In this document: positions 1-6,900 of the stretch, piece by piece
Layout of the letters: each line of letters starts with the position of its first letter
How positions within the stretch are numbered: position 1 is the stretch's first letter
NCBI GenBank assembly: GCA_903909295.1
Contig: CAIVVG010000179.1
Span: 1 to 33,082 of the forward strand
DNA from: an uncultured Chlamydiae bacterium
GTDB lineage: Bacteria; Chlamydiota; Chlamydiia; Chlamydiales; SM23-39
DNA length: 33,082 bases
Direction of reading: 5' to 3'
The notes under the pieces: model-generated
Databases searched by the model: none
The model's input: only the letters and a program-made list of their open reading frames with translations
What the model was told of the DNA's origin: nothing
Made by a program: the position numbers and the translations under genes

Positions 1-20
1 ACTTGCCGCCCCCCCCCTGA
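1..20. repeat. Window-edge motif with nine-C tract, also near 4716
   Basis: The first 20 bases read ACTTGCC-G followed by nine C (9-17) and CTGA. The same string with five C occurs at 4716-4731 in the dnaE-bamD gap. Only the edge of whatever lies to the left is visible. It could be the end of a dispersed element or of a gene with a slippage-prone homopolymer, or a chance match. Confidence 0.3.
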
Positions 21-26
21 AAAATA

Positions 27-638
27 TTAGTGGGATAGTTTCAGCTGTTCGATTTGCTGGCTGAGCCGTTGTTTCAGTTCGTTACTGGTCAGTTGTCCTT
101 GGGCGTTAAACGCCTTATACGCTTGTGGAACGGAGACCTCAGCAGAAATGACATCCCCTCCGGCGCTTGTAATCACGCTCCGGAGATGGGCTAGGCCTCT
201 AGCTCCGCCACCACCGCCGGGAGAAGCGCTGAGCAGGGCAAATTGCTTCCCCTTAAAGGCCTCTTGAGAGTACCCTGCCTTCTCGCCTCTGGACGTCCAA
301 TCCAATGCGTTTTTTAGCACGGCGCTAATCGAGCCATTGTATTCAGGGGATGCGATGAGAATCGTGTCGCTTTGGATCATGAGATCTCGGAGTTTCTTGG
401 CATTGGTCGGCATCCCTTGCGCTTGTTCTAGGTCTGCATCGTAAAAGGGCATCGGGAAGTCTTTGAGGTCGATGACTATGACTTTGGCGCCCTGTGTCCG
501 AGCGATCTCTGCGGCTTGAATCAGCAATTTCTTGTTATAGGAGTCAGAGCGGGTGCTCCCGGCGAGAGCCAATATTTTTACCTCTGCCATGAGGGGCGCT
601 GTGAGAGTCAAGAGAGCGAGCCACAGTATTTTTTTCAC
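27..638 (-). CDS. NAD(P)H-dependent FMN reductase family protein with signal peptide
   Basis: The 203-residue product belongs to the NADPH-dependent FMN reductase family (flavodoxin-like fold; chromate and azo reductase relatives), which uses NAD(P)H to reduce FMN or quinone-like acceptors. The phosphate-binding loop GSTRSDSYNKKLL lies near residue 28, the signature SPEYNGSISAVLKNALDW near residue 98, and a glycine-rich SASPGGGGGARG segment near residue 138. Residues 1-18 (MKKILWLALLTLTAPLMA) look like a Sec signal peptide, which is unusual because family members are normally cytoplasmic. The start is GTG (636-638), with GGAG about 8 bases upstream. It points away from dnaE and looks monocistronic. 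The family call is firm; the substrate and the export are inferred. Confidence 0.88.
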   Translation of the reverse strand: MKKILWLALLTLTAPLMAEVKILALAGSTRSDSYNKKLLIQAAEIARTQGAKVIVIDLKDFPMPFYDADLEQAQGMPTNAKKLRDLMIQSDTILIASPEYNGSISAVLKNALDWTSRGEKAGYSQEAFKGKQFALLSASPGGGGGARGLAHLRSVITSAGGDVISAEVSVPQAYKAFNAQGQLTSNELKQRLSQQIEQLKLSH

Positions 639-687
639 AAAAAGTCTCCAATTTTTTAGGTACTGCTATATTACTGCTCTCCCGGCC

Positions 688-717
688 ATTTTTGCAAATT
701 CCCAATTCTGCTATGCT
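688..717 (+). promoter_or_regulatory. Possible extended -10 promoter before the structured leader
   Basis: TGCTATGCT at 709-717 fits an extended -10 element (TG-N-TATGCT). A T-rich TTTTTGC at 688-694 could serve as a weak -35. Transcription would begin near 724, just before the inverted-repeat region at 735-886 and dnaE. Called by eye only. Confidence 0.35.
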
Positions 718-734
718 CCATTGTTATACCGGGA

Positions 735-886
735 GTGATTCAAAAATCAGGGGATGCCAAAGAGGCACCCTGATTTTAGGTCAGGCGAAGCCGGCGCTTA
801 AAGAAGTTCAACCTAGAGGGTTGGGCGATGCAAGCGGACCTAAAAGCAGTGCTGCTCGACGCCAGCAGAACCGATTTTTGAATCAC
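735..886 (+). ncRNA. Candidate structured RNA or regulatory leader upstream of dnaE
   Basis: A perfect 14-bp inverted repeat (735-748 with 873-886) encloses about 120 bases containing a second perfect 9-bp helix (TTTTAGGTC 774-782 with GACCTAAAA 837-845). That continues into a 5-bp helix (795-799/832-836) and an apical hairpin (809-813/819-823, five-base loop). On the 3' side lies a CTGCT/AGCAG hairpin (852-856/864-868). A competing hairpin, AAAATCAGGG (743-752) with CCCTGATTTT (768-777) plus an inner TGCC/GGCA pairing, uses bases of both long helices and so cannot coexist with them. The 3' strand ends 9 bases before the dnaE ATG. This could be a cis-acting leader or attenuator, or an independent RNA; a long rod with a central bubble resembles 6S RNA in outline. 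No known family motif was recognised. Confidence 0.5.
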
Positions 887-895
887 GAGCGGTAT

Positions 896-3800
896 ATGAC
901 CTGGATCCCTCTGCACGTTCACTCTCAGTTCTCGATTCTCGACTCTTCTGCATCGGTAGAAGATCTCGCTGAAACTGCTAAGCGCTATGGCATTCCCGCT
1001 CTGGCGATCACTGACACAGGCAATCTGTATGGCACTGTGGAATTTTACAAGGCGTGCAAAGCGGCAGGAGTCAAACCGATCCTGGGCTGCGAGATCTGGA
1101 TGGCGCCAGGTGCGCGCACGGAGAAAAAACGGATCCCTGGAATTCCAAACGGCTTTCCGATTGTGCTGCTGGCCAAAAACCTAAAAGGGTACCGCAACCT
1201 CTGCAAACTCTCTTCCATCGGATTTTTAGAGGGGTTTTATTACCAGCCTCGGATCGATAAGGAACTGCTCGCAGCTCACAGCGAGGGGCTGATTTGCTTG
1301 TCGGGGGGAATGGAGGGGCCGATCGCCCATTCTATTTTGACGGGAGGGGCCGTTTTAGAGGAGATCGAGTGGTATCGGGGTGTGTTTGGGGAGGACTTTT
1401 ATTTTGAGATCCAGCGCCAGCCGCTGAGTGAAAATGAAGCGGTTTCTGAAAATTGGCTCGCTCAAAAAATGCGGGACGCGGTCTCTTTCCAAGAGAAGGT
1501 GAATGGGAAGCTCATTGAGCTGTCGCGCAAGTTGGGAATCAAGCTCGTTGCGACCAATGACATTCACTACATCGCCAAAGAGGATTGGGAGGCCCATGAG
1601 GTGCTCCTCAACGTCCAATCGGGAGAGCCGTGCGAGATTTGGGAGCGAGATTCTCAGGGGAATGCCAAGGCGAAAGTGCCCAACCCAAAAAGGGAAGCGA
1701 TGGCGACGCGGGAGCTCTATTTCAAATCGCCTGAGGAGATGAAGGCCCTTTTTGCCGATGTGCCGGAGGCCATTCAAGAGACGGAACGGGTGGCCGCTCT
1801 TTGCAATTGCGAAATCGACTTCAAGACGAAACACTATCCGGTCTTCGTCCCTCCCGCCTTAGAGGGAACTCCTTGGACCAAAGAGGAGCGAGAAAAAGCG
1901 GCGGGGCAATTTCTTCACGACCTATGTACCCAAGCCATTCCAACCCGCTATACGGCGGCGCATCTCGCGGCCGTGCAAAAAGTCTATCCTGGCAAAGATC
2001 CTCTGCAAGTGGTTCAAGACCGCTTTACCTATGAGTTTGGGCTCCTCACTTCGAAGGGGATGTCCGACTACATGCTCATCGTCTACGACTTCATCGCTTG
2101 GGCCAAGAAGAAGGGGATTCCGATGGGGCCAGGTCGCGGTTCGGCAGCGGGATCGATCATCGCCTATTTGACCGGCATCACCGATATCGAGCCACTCCGA
2201 TTCCATTTGTTCTTTGAGCGATTCATCAATCCCGAACGGGTCTCCTATCCCGATATCGACGTCGACATCTGCATGGACAGGCGCCAAGAGGTGATCGATT
2301 ACGTCGTTGCTAAGTATGGAAAGGAAAAAGTCGCCCAAATCATCACGTTCGGTACGATGAAAGCCAAGATGGCGATCCGGGATGTGGGCAGGGTTCTCAA
2401 TGTCCCTTTATCGAAGGTGAACCAGATTGCAGCCCTCGTCCCCGAAGACCCCACCATGACGTTGGAAAGGGCTTTTCAGATCGATCCTGAACTGACGCGC
2501 CTCATGGAGACCGATGAAGAGGCGAGAAGGGTCCTCGAGATGGCGAAAAAAGCAGAGGGCTCGATCCGCAATACGAGCACCCATGCGGCGGGGCTCATTA
2601 TCTCAGCCAATCCGATTACCGATCACGTCCCTGTATGCACCGCGAAAGATTCTGCGATGGTCGTCACACAGTATGCGATGAAGCCGGTCGAGAGCGTCGG
2701 GATGTTAAAAATCGACTTTTTGGGGCTCAAGACGCTCACCTGTATCCAAAAATGTGCCGATGCGGTGGCTCGCAATACAGGCAAACGGATCGACTGGGCC
2801 AACCTTCCTTTAGATGATCTGCCGACATTCAATCTCCTCAACCACGGGAAAACGCTCGGTGTCTTCCAGCTCGAATCGGGCGGCATGCAGGACTTGGCCA
2901 AGCAGCTCCATATCGATACGTTTGAAGAGATCATCGCCGTCGGCGCCCTCTACCGCCCAGGTCCAATGGATATGATTCCCTCCTTCATCGCCCGTAAACA
3001 CGGCAGAGAGCCGATCGATATCGACCATCCGCTGATGAAAGATATCCTCTCGGAGACCCATGGCGTGATGGTGTACCAAGAGCAGGTGATGCAGATTGCG
3101 AGCGCCCTTGCTGGCTACACTCTCGGCGAGGGCGATGTGCTGCGCCGCGCGATGGGGAAAAAAGACAAAGAGGAGATGGCCCGCCAGAGGGAAAAATTCA
3201 CCCAAGGCTGCGCCGCAAAGGGGATTGAGCCGGAGACCGCTCGACTGATTTTCGATAAGGTGGAAAAGTTTGCCTCCTATGGCTTTAACAAATCGCACGC
3301 CGCCGCCTATGCCTACCTCTCTTATGCGACCGCCTATTTCAAGGCGAATTATCCAGGGGAGTGGATGGCCGCCCTCATGACCTGCGATCGCGACGATACG
3401 ACGAAAGTGGCCAAATTCATCGGCGAGGCCAAAGCGCTCCATCTTCCCGTCCTCTCTCCCGACATCAACCAAGCAGGCGCCGAGTTTTGGGCGACCCCTG
3501 CGGGGATCCGCTTTGCCATGGCGGGGATCAAGGGGGTTGGCGAAGGGGTCGTCGAAGAGATTTTGAAAGAGCGAGCATCAGGGCCCTTTGAGAGCCTCTA
3601 CAATTTCATCCAGAGAATGGACAAGACCAAGATCGGAAAAAAACAGATCGAACTCCTCATCGACGCCGGCGCCTTTGATTTTACTCTTTGGAGCAGAGAC
3701 GCGATGCGAGAGAGCGTTGAGCCGATGTACGATGAGGCTTTCCGCGACCAAAAAGAGGCCTCGCTCGGCGTCTTGAACCTCTTTGCCTTGATTGAAGAAA

Positions 3801-4564
3801 ATCCATTTGCCAACCCTCCTGCGGTCAAACAAAAATCGACCCAACTCCAGCTCTTGCACCGGGAAAAAGAGCTCCTCGGGTTTTACCTCACCGGCCATCC
3901 GATGGATAGTTATAAAAAAATCCTCGGCAGGCTCTCTTGCGTCCCCTTGCACGAAGTGGCGCTCCTCCCCGATGGAGCTATTTTCCGAGCCGCCTTTGTC
4001 GTCGAGACGGTGCAGGTCAAAGTCTCCGCCAAGAGCCAGAAGAAATTTGCCATTTTGACCATCGGCGATGGAGCCTTCCGCTTTGAGCTTCCCGTTTGGC
4101 CCGAACTCTACGAGGAGAAGGGAGCCCTTCTTCAGGACAATCGGCTCCTCTACGCCATTTTGCAACTCGAGCGCAAAGGGGAAGGGATGCAGCTCTCTTC
4201 TCGGTATTTGGAAGATTTAGCCGCCATCGACGAGGCCAAGATCAAAGCCTGCGAAGAGTTGTATGACAAACTCAAATCCCAAGTGCGCTCGGAGCCCAAG
4301 TGGAAAACCGCTAAGCAAGATAAGGCGCCCGTGGAGAAAAAAGAAGATGTGCAAAACGTGAAGATTCAGGTCGATGCAGACAAAATGCGCCTGAGCGAAG
4401 TGCTAGCTTACAAGGAGCTCTTCCGCGCTCATCCCGGCAAGTCCACTGTAGAGATGACCTTCTCATCGCAAGGGAAAAGACTCGGCGTCCTCTTCATCGA
4501 CTCTCAGTGGGGAGTCAAAGTGGATGAGGCTTTTCTTGGGCAGTTAAAGAAGATGAGTTCTTAG
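896..4564 (+). CDS. dnaE: DNA polymerase III alpha subunit
   Basis: This is the replicative DNA polymerase subunit, 1222 residues from the ATG at 896. The N-terminal PHP domain opens with LHVHSQFSILDS. The polymerase core carries GPGRGSAAGSIIAYLTG near residue 411 and the catalytic PDIDVD near residue 452. The finger/thumb region includes FNKSHAAAYAYLSY and GALYRPGPMDMIP. An OB-fold stretch follows late (FVVETVQVKVSAKSQKKFAI), with a lysine-rich linker before a short C-terminal domain. An in-frame opening extends to 692, but family alignment places the start at MTWIPLHVHS; the upstream part overlaps the structured region and is probably not translated. Position next to bamD/lptE/rsbW/dacF relatives matches CT545 of C. 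trachomatis, as recalled. Confidence 0.97.
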   Translation: MTWIPLHVHSQFSILDSSASVEDLAETAKRYGIPALAITDTGNLYGTVEFYKACKAAGVKPILGCEIWMAPGARTEKKRIPGIPNGFPIVLLAKNLKGYRNLCKLSSIGFLEGFYYQPRIDKELLAAHSEGLICLSGGMEGPIAHSILTGGAVLEEIEWYRGVFGEDFYFEIQRQPLSENEAVSENWLAQKMRDAVSFQEKVNGKLIELSRKLGIKLVATNDIHYIAKEDWEAHEVLLNVQSGEPCEIWERDSQGNAKAKVPNPKREAMATRELYFKSPEEMKALFADVPEAIQETERVAALCNCEIDFKTKHYPVFVPPALEGTPWTKEEREKAAGQFLHDLCTQAIPTRYTAAHLAAVQKVYPGKDPLQVVQDRFTYEFGLLTSKGMSDYMLIVYDFIAWAKKKGIPMGPGRGSAAGSIIAYLTGITDIEPLRFHLFFERFINPERVSYPDIDVDICMDRRQEVIDYVVAKYGKEKVAQIITFGTMKAKMAIRDVGRVLNVPLSKVNQIAALVPEDPTMTLERAFQIDPELTRLMETDEEARRVLEMAKKAEGSIRNTSTHAAGLIISANPITDHVPVCTAKDSAMVVTQYAMKPVESVGMLKIDFLGLKTLTCIQKCADAVARNTGKRIDWANLPLDDLPTFNLLNHGKTLGVFQLESGGMQDLAKQLHIDTFEEIIAVGALYRPGPMDMIPSFIARKHGREPIDIDHPLMKDILSETHGVMVYQEQVMQIASALAGYTLGEGDVLRRAMGKKDKEEMARQREKFTQGCAAKGIEPETARLIFDKVEKFASYGFNKSHAAAYAYLSYATAYFKANYPGEWMAALMTCDRDDTTKVAKFIGEAKALHLPVLSPDINQAGAEFWATPAGIRFAMAGIKGVGEGVVEEILKERASGPFESLYNFIQRMDKTKIGKKQIELLIDAGAFDFTLWSRDAMRESVEPMYDEAFRDQKEASLGVLNLFALIEENPFANPPAVKQKSTQLQLLHREKELLGFYLTGHPMDSYKKILGRLSCVPLHEVALLPDGAIFRAAFVVETVQVKVSAKSQKKFAILTIGDGAFRFELPVWPELYEEKGALLQDNRLLYAILQLERKGEGMQLSSRYLEDLAAIDEAKIKACEELYDKLKSQVRSEPKWKTAKQDKAPVEKKEDVQNVKIQVDADKMRLSEVLAYKELFRAHPGKSTVEMTFSSQGKRLGVLFIDSQWGVKVDEAFLGQLKKMSS

Positions 4565-4598
4565 AGGGTGTTCAATAATTAATTATCGAACACCCTCT
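4563..4598 (+). terminator. Near-perfect palindromic terminator of dnaE
   Basis: AGAGGGTGTTC (4563-4573) pairs perfectly with GAACACCCTCT (4588-4598), and the bases between contain the palindrome ATAATTAATTAT (4575-4586), giving one long hairpin with a single mismatch. It starts inside the TAG stop of dnaE. Only TT follows, so a classical U-tract is lacking; it may work in both directions or protect the 3' end. Confidence 0.6.
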
Positions 4599-4698
4599 TA
4601 AGCCGCTTCATAGGTTCCTGGGTTCCTGAATAGTTCTCGCTCTTCGGGGTTGAACTACGCTCGAGCGCAATCTCGGCCATTCAGAGCCGAGCTATCTG

Positions 4699-4893
4699 TT
4701 AAGCTGCGGCAAGGCACTTGCCGCCCCCTGACAGCATGTAAAAACCCATCCGGTCCCTCTCTTCGTAGATGGTGATATCCACCTCTTCCGATGGATGCGA
4801 TCCGTTTCTTTGCCATTTAACTCTGGCATAGGGCGTGTAAGGGCATTTTGTCAACAATTGACCAAAATCGGCCAATAGCCTACGCTGGATATC
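4699..4893 (-). pseudogene. Possible C-terminal remnant of an unidentified gene
   Basis: The minus strand has an open frame of more than 60 codons ending at TAA (4699-4701) and without a usable ATG at its 5' side. The translation looks protein-like rather than random, with segments such as CPYTPYARVKWQRNGSHP, EEVDITIYEERDRMGFYM and a GGGK-containing tail. It runs into the start of bamD on the opposite strand, so an intact gene cannot be there. It may be the tail of a gene or mobile element displaced from elsewhere, or chance. The family was not recognised. Confidence 0.3.
4858..4886 (+). promoter_or_regulatory. Candidate promoter of bamD
   Basis: TTGACC (4858-4863), a 17-base spacer and TACGCT (4881-4886) resemble a sigma-70-type promoter. 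Transcription would start near 4893, only about two bases before the ATG. The -35 overlaps the small inverted repeat GTCAA-CAA-TTGAC (4850-4862), which could be an operator. Confidence 0.45.
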
Positions 4894-4894
4894 T

Positions 4895-5830
4895 ATGAAA
4901 AAATGGCTAACTATTTTCTGTGCAGCGCTGACCCCCCTCCTGGCTCAAGAGGAAGGGGAGGATTTTGCTTTTGAAGGGACTTCCGTCCAGGAGTTTAACG
5001 GCTTTTTGCAGGAGGCTTTTGCAGCGCAAGACTGGTGGGGGGTGGTCGACTATGGAGCGATCCTGGTCAACGACTTCTCCGATACCCCGTTTGCCAAGGA
5101 AGCTCCTTTTTCCATAGCGGAGGGTTATTTCAACTTAGAGCAGTACGAGATGTCCAATGAGATGTTCTCTAGCTACTTGGCCAGCACGGCGATGCCCCGC
5201 TATTTTGAGGAGGCGATCCGCTACAAGTTTGAGATCGCAGAGCGCTTTGCCCATGGCGCAAAACTCCGCTTGTTTGGCTCCCCAAAAATGCCCGCTTGGC
5301 TCCCCGCCAAGGAAGAGGCTATCGAGATTTATAACGATGTGATCGCAGCGCTCCCTCATGCGGATATCACAGCGCAGGCGCTCCTCTCCAAATCCCGTCT
5401 GCAGTTTGAACTAGAGGACTACAAGCCCAGCGTGGAGACGCTCGATCTCTTGATCCACCGCTTTCCTAAGCATGACCTCGCCGCAGAGGCCTATTTGGAA
5501 AAGACCCGCAACTACTTGGCGCAGTGCAAAGCGCAAAAACTCGATCCCGATATTCTCGATATGGCCGACCTCAATATCCGCCGTTTTCGGCTCGCGTTTC
5601 CGAGAGAACCGCGCGTAGCAGAGGCGGAGCTGGCCTATGCCGGCATGCAGGAAGTGTTTGCTGAGTCTCTCTATGAGACGGCGTGCTTTTTTGAGCGCTT
5701 TGGCCGGACGAAAAAGACCGACGCAGCGCAAATCTATTTCAGAAATCTGATCTCTAAATACCCCAACACAAAAGCTGCCAAGGCGGCTCAAGCAAAGCTC
5801 CGTCCCATTGTGCAGACTGAAAAAAATTAA
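4895..5830 (+). CDS. bamD: BamD-like outer membrane assembly TPR protein
   Basis: The 311-residue protein has an N-terminal signal peptide (MKKWLTIFCAALTPLLAQ). Helical tetratricopeptide-type repeats follow, seen in AEGYFNLEQYEMSNEMFSSY, the LLSKSRLQFELEDYKPSVET segment, AAEAYLEKTRNYLAQ and the last repeat around AQIYFRNLISKYPNTKAAK. This layout matches the BamD/ComL/YfiO family, the periplasmic component that helps BamA insert beta-barrels into the outer membrane. No lipobox cysteine follows the signal sequence, unlike the E. coli lipoprotein. The next gene overlaps or abuts and encodes an LptE-like lipoprotein, so the pair looks like an envelope biogenesis operon. Position corresponds to CT547 of C. 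trachomatis as recalled. The BamD label is by architecture, not by a decisive motif. Confidence 0.7.
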   Translation: MKKWLTIFCAALTPLLAQEEGEDFAFEGTSVQEFNGFLQEAFAAQDWWGVVDYGAILVNDFSDTPFAKEAPFSIAEGYFNLEQYEMSNEMFSSYLASTAMPRYFEEAIRYKFEIAERFAHGAKLRLFGSPKMPAWLPAKEEAIEIYNDVIAALPHADITAQALLSKSRLQFELEDYKPSVETLDLLIHRFPKHDLAAEAYLEKTRNYLAQCKAQKLDPDILDMADLNIRRFRLAFPREPRVAEAELAYAGMQEVFAESLYETACFFERFGRTKKTDAAQIYFRNLISKYPNTKAAKAAQAKLRPIVQTEKN

Positions 5831-6464
5831 CCACAGAGGCACAGAGCAAAAAAGAAAATTTATCCTCTGTGCTACCTCCCTCCTCTCCGTGTCTCTGTGG
5901 TTCATTTTTCTTTTCTCCCTCGCTTCCTGCGGCTATCAGTGGACCCCTAAAGAAGACCGCTTCACGGTCTCTGTTCCTTTCGTTGAAGGGGACGAGGATG
6001 GGGCCTTAACGCAAGAGCTCATTTGGGCGCTGAGCCGCTCTGGCTTGGCAAAAGTGCAAAATCGAGATGCCCATTACCGGCTCGAAGTGGCAATTGTGGA
6101 GTCTAAGAGCGATACGGTGGGATTCCGGCGGGATAAACAGGTCATCAAGGGAAAAACACGTAAAAACCTCCTGGCATCTGAGGGGCGCAAGACGGTCGCC
6201 GTCGAGGTGGCGCTGTTTGGTAGGGAGTCGGAGGAGCCGGTGCTGGGCCCTTTTCGGGTCACTGCGGATGCCGATTACGATTATGTGGATGGGGACTCGA
6301 TCCAAGACCTCACCTTTACCGACTCCTCTGGGCAACTAGTCACTGTTTTGCCCTTTTCTTTAGGCCAGCTCGAGCCAACCGAATCGGCTCAAGAGGCAGC
6401 CACTAAGCCTCTCTATCGCAGTCTTGCGCAGAAAGTGATCGACGTTATTTCCTCAGAATGGTAG
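5808..6464 (+). CDS. lptE: LptE/RlpB-like outer membrane lipoprotein
   Basis: The product is a predicted lipoprotein: a hydrophobic stretch runs into LASC-GYQW, a lipobox followed by the CGY start typical of LptE (RlpB), the plug lipoprotein of the LptDE lipopolysaccharide exporter. The rest alternates short beta segments (FTVSVPFVEG, YRLEVAIVESKSD, KTVAVEVALFG) and ends with a helix (LYRSLAQKVIDVISSEW), as in that family. The start is uncertain. TTG at 5808 lies inside bamD and gives 218 residues with the cysteine at 41; GTG at 5889 gives a short signal with the cysteine at 14. The signal-peptide codons are formed by a REP-like inverted repeat at 5829-5902. Position corresponds to CT548. Confidence 0.65.
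   Translation: MCRLKKINHRGTEQKRKFILCATSLLSVSLWFIFLFSLASCGYQWTPKEDRFTVSVPFVEGDEDGALTQELIWALSRSGLAKVQNRDAHYRLEVAIVESKSDTVGFRRDKQVIKGKTRKNLLASEGRKTVAVEVALFGRESEEPVLGPFRVTADADYDYVDGDSIQDLTFTDSSGQLVTVLPFSLGQLEPTESAQEAATKPLYRSLAQKVIDVISSEW
5829..5902. repeat. REP-like palindromic element at the bamD-lptE junction
   Basis: AACCACAGAGGCACAGAG (5829-5846) and CTCCGTGTCTCTGTGGTT (5885-5902) are inverted copies with two differences. A further CTCTGTGCTA copy lies at 5855-5864. The 'ACCACAGAG-CACAGAG' type of repeat is familiar as a widespread extragenic palindrome in many bacterial genomes. Here it starts at the bamD stop codon and runs into the lptE signal-peptide region. Confidence 0.7.
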
Positions 6465-6486
6465 AAATTGAAAGAGAAATTTTTAC

Positions 6487-6492
6487 TATACT
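6487..6492 (+). promoter_or_regulatory. Possible -10 element of rsbW
   Basis: TATACT lies six bases before the TTG start of rsbW. No good -35 is visible at normal spacing (GAAATT at 6464-6469), so the call is weak. If used, the transcript would begin at or next to the start codon. Confidence 0.3.
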
Positions 6493-6498
6493 TAGGTC

Positions 6499-6900
6499 TT
6501 GGTGCGATTCCCTGCAGATTTGGCTCAGATCCGTCCCGCGCTCCTCTGGATACGAGGGGAGCTATCGAACTTATCTCTCGACAAGTCGACTCTGAATAAG
6601 ATCGAGCTCGTCTCTGAGGAAGCGTTGGTCAATATCATCGAACACGCTTATCAAGGGCGTAGTGGCGATATTGATCTTATCGTCAGCTCTAGCCCCAAGC
6701 AAATAGAGATCATTATCAAAGACCAGGGCCCTCCCTTTGATCCTCTGAACGCTCCCGTCGATTTCGATCCCACCCTGCCCCTCGAAGAGAGGAAATTAGG
6801 GGGGCTGGGAATTCCCATGATCCGCAAGTTCATGGATCGGGTGCTCTACAAAAGAGAAAATAACCAGAATGTCTTGACGCTCATCAAGAAGCGTCACTGA
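6499..6900 (+). CDS. rsbW: RsbW-like anti-sigma factor histidine kinase-type ATPase
   Basis: This 133-residue protein is a GHKL-fold ATPase of the RsbW/SpoIIAB type, serine kinases that bind sigma factors and phosphorylate anti-sigma antagonists. The N-box is visible in EEALVNIIEHAY (residues 40-51), the G1 box in DQGPPFDP (75-82) and the G2 region in GGLGIPMIRKFMD (from 101). Its length is normal for the family. A stop (TAG 6493-6495) bounds the frame, so the start is TTG at 6499 or GTG at 6502. In Chlamydia the orthologue (CT549) belongs to an RsbU/RsbV/RsbW partner-switching network; no RsbV or sigma gene is adjacent here. It converges on the CT550-type gene, overlapping it by 7 bases. Confidence 0.87.
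   Translation: MVRFPADLAQIRPALLWIRGELSNLSLDKSTLNKIELVSEEALVNIIEHAYQGRSGDIDLIVSSSPKQIEIIIKDQGPPFDPLNAPVDFDPTLPLEERKLGGLGIPMIRKFMDRVLYKRENNQNVLTLIKKRH

Larger units (their letters stand above)
4599..4894. other. Gene-poor gap between dnaE and bamD
   Basis: No plus-strand gene is supported here. Visible items are a tandem GGTTCCTG-GGTTCCTG (4613-4628), a CTCGGC/GCCGAG hairpin (4672-4677/4686-4691), the ACTTGCCGCCCCCTGA motif shared with the window start (4716-4731), a possible minus-strand gene remnant (4699-4893) and a promoter-like sequence just before bamD. Confidence 0.5.

Noticed and set aside
749..872. Identification of the dnaE leader as SRP RNA, tmRNA, RNase P RNA or a TPP riboswitch
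   Set aside because: Short matches such as AGGTCAGG or GGGATGCC tempted, but the diagnostic cores (GGAAGGAAGCAGC for SRP, TTCGAC for tmRNA, the CTGAGA thi-box for TPP) are absent.
692..895. In-frame N-terminal extension of dnaE
   Set aside because: The extension is not DnaE-like and coincides with strong inverted repeats; the PHP domain starts normally at MTWIPLHVHS.
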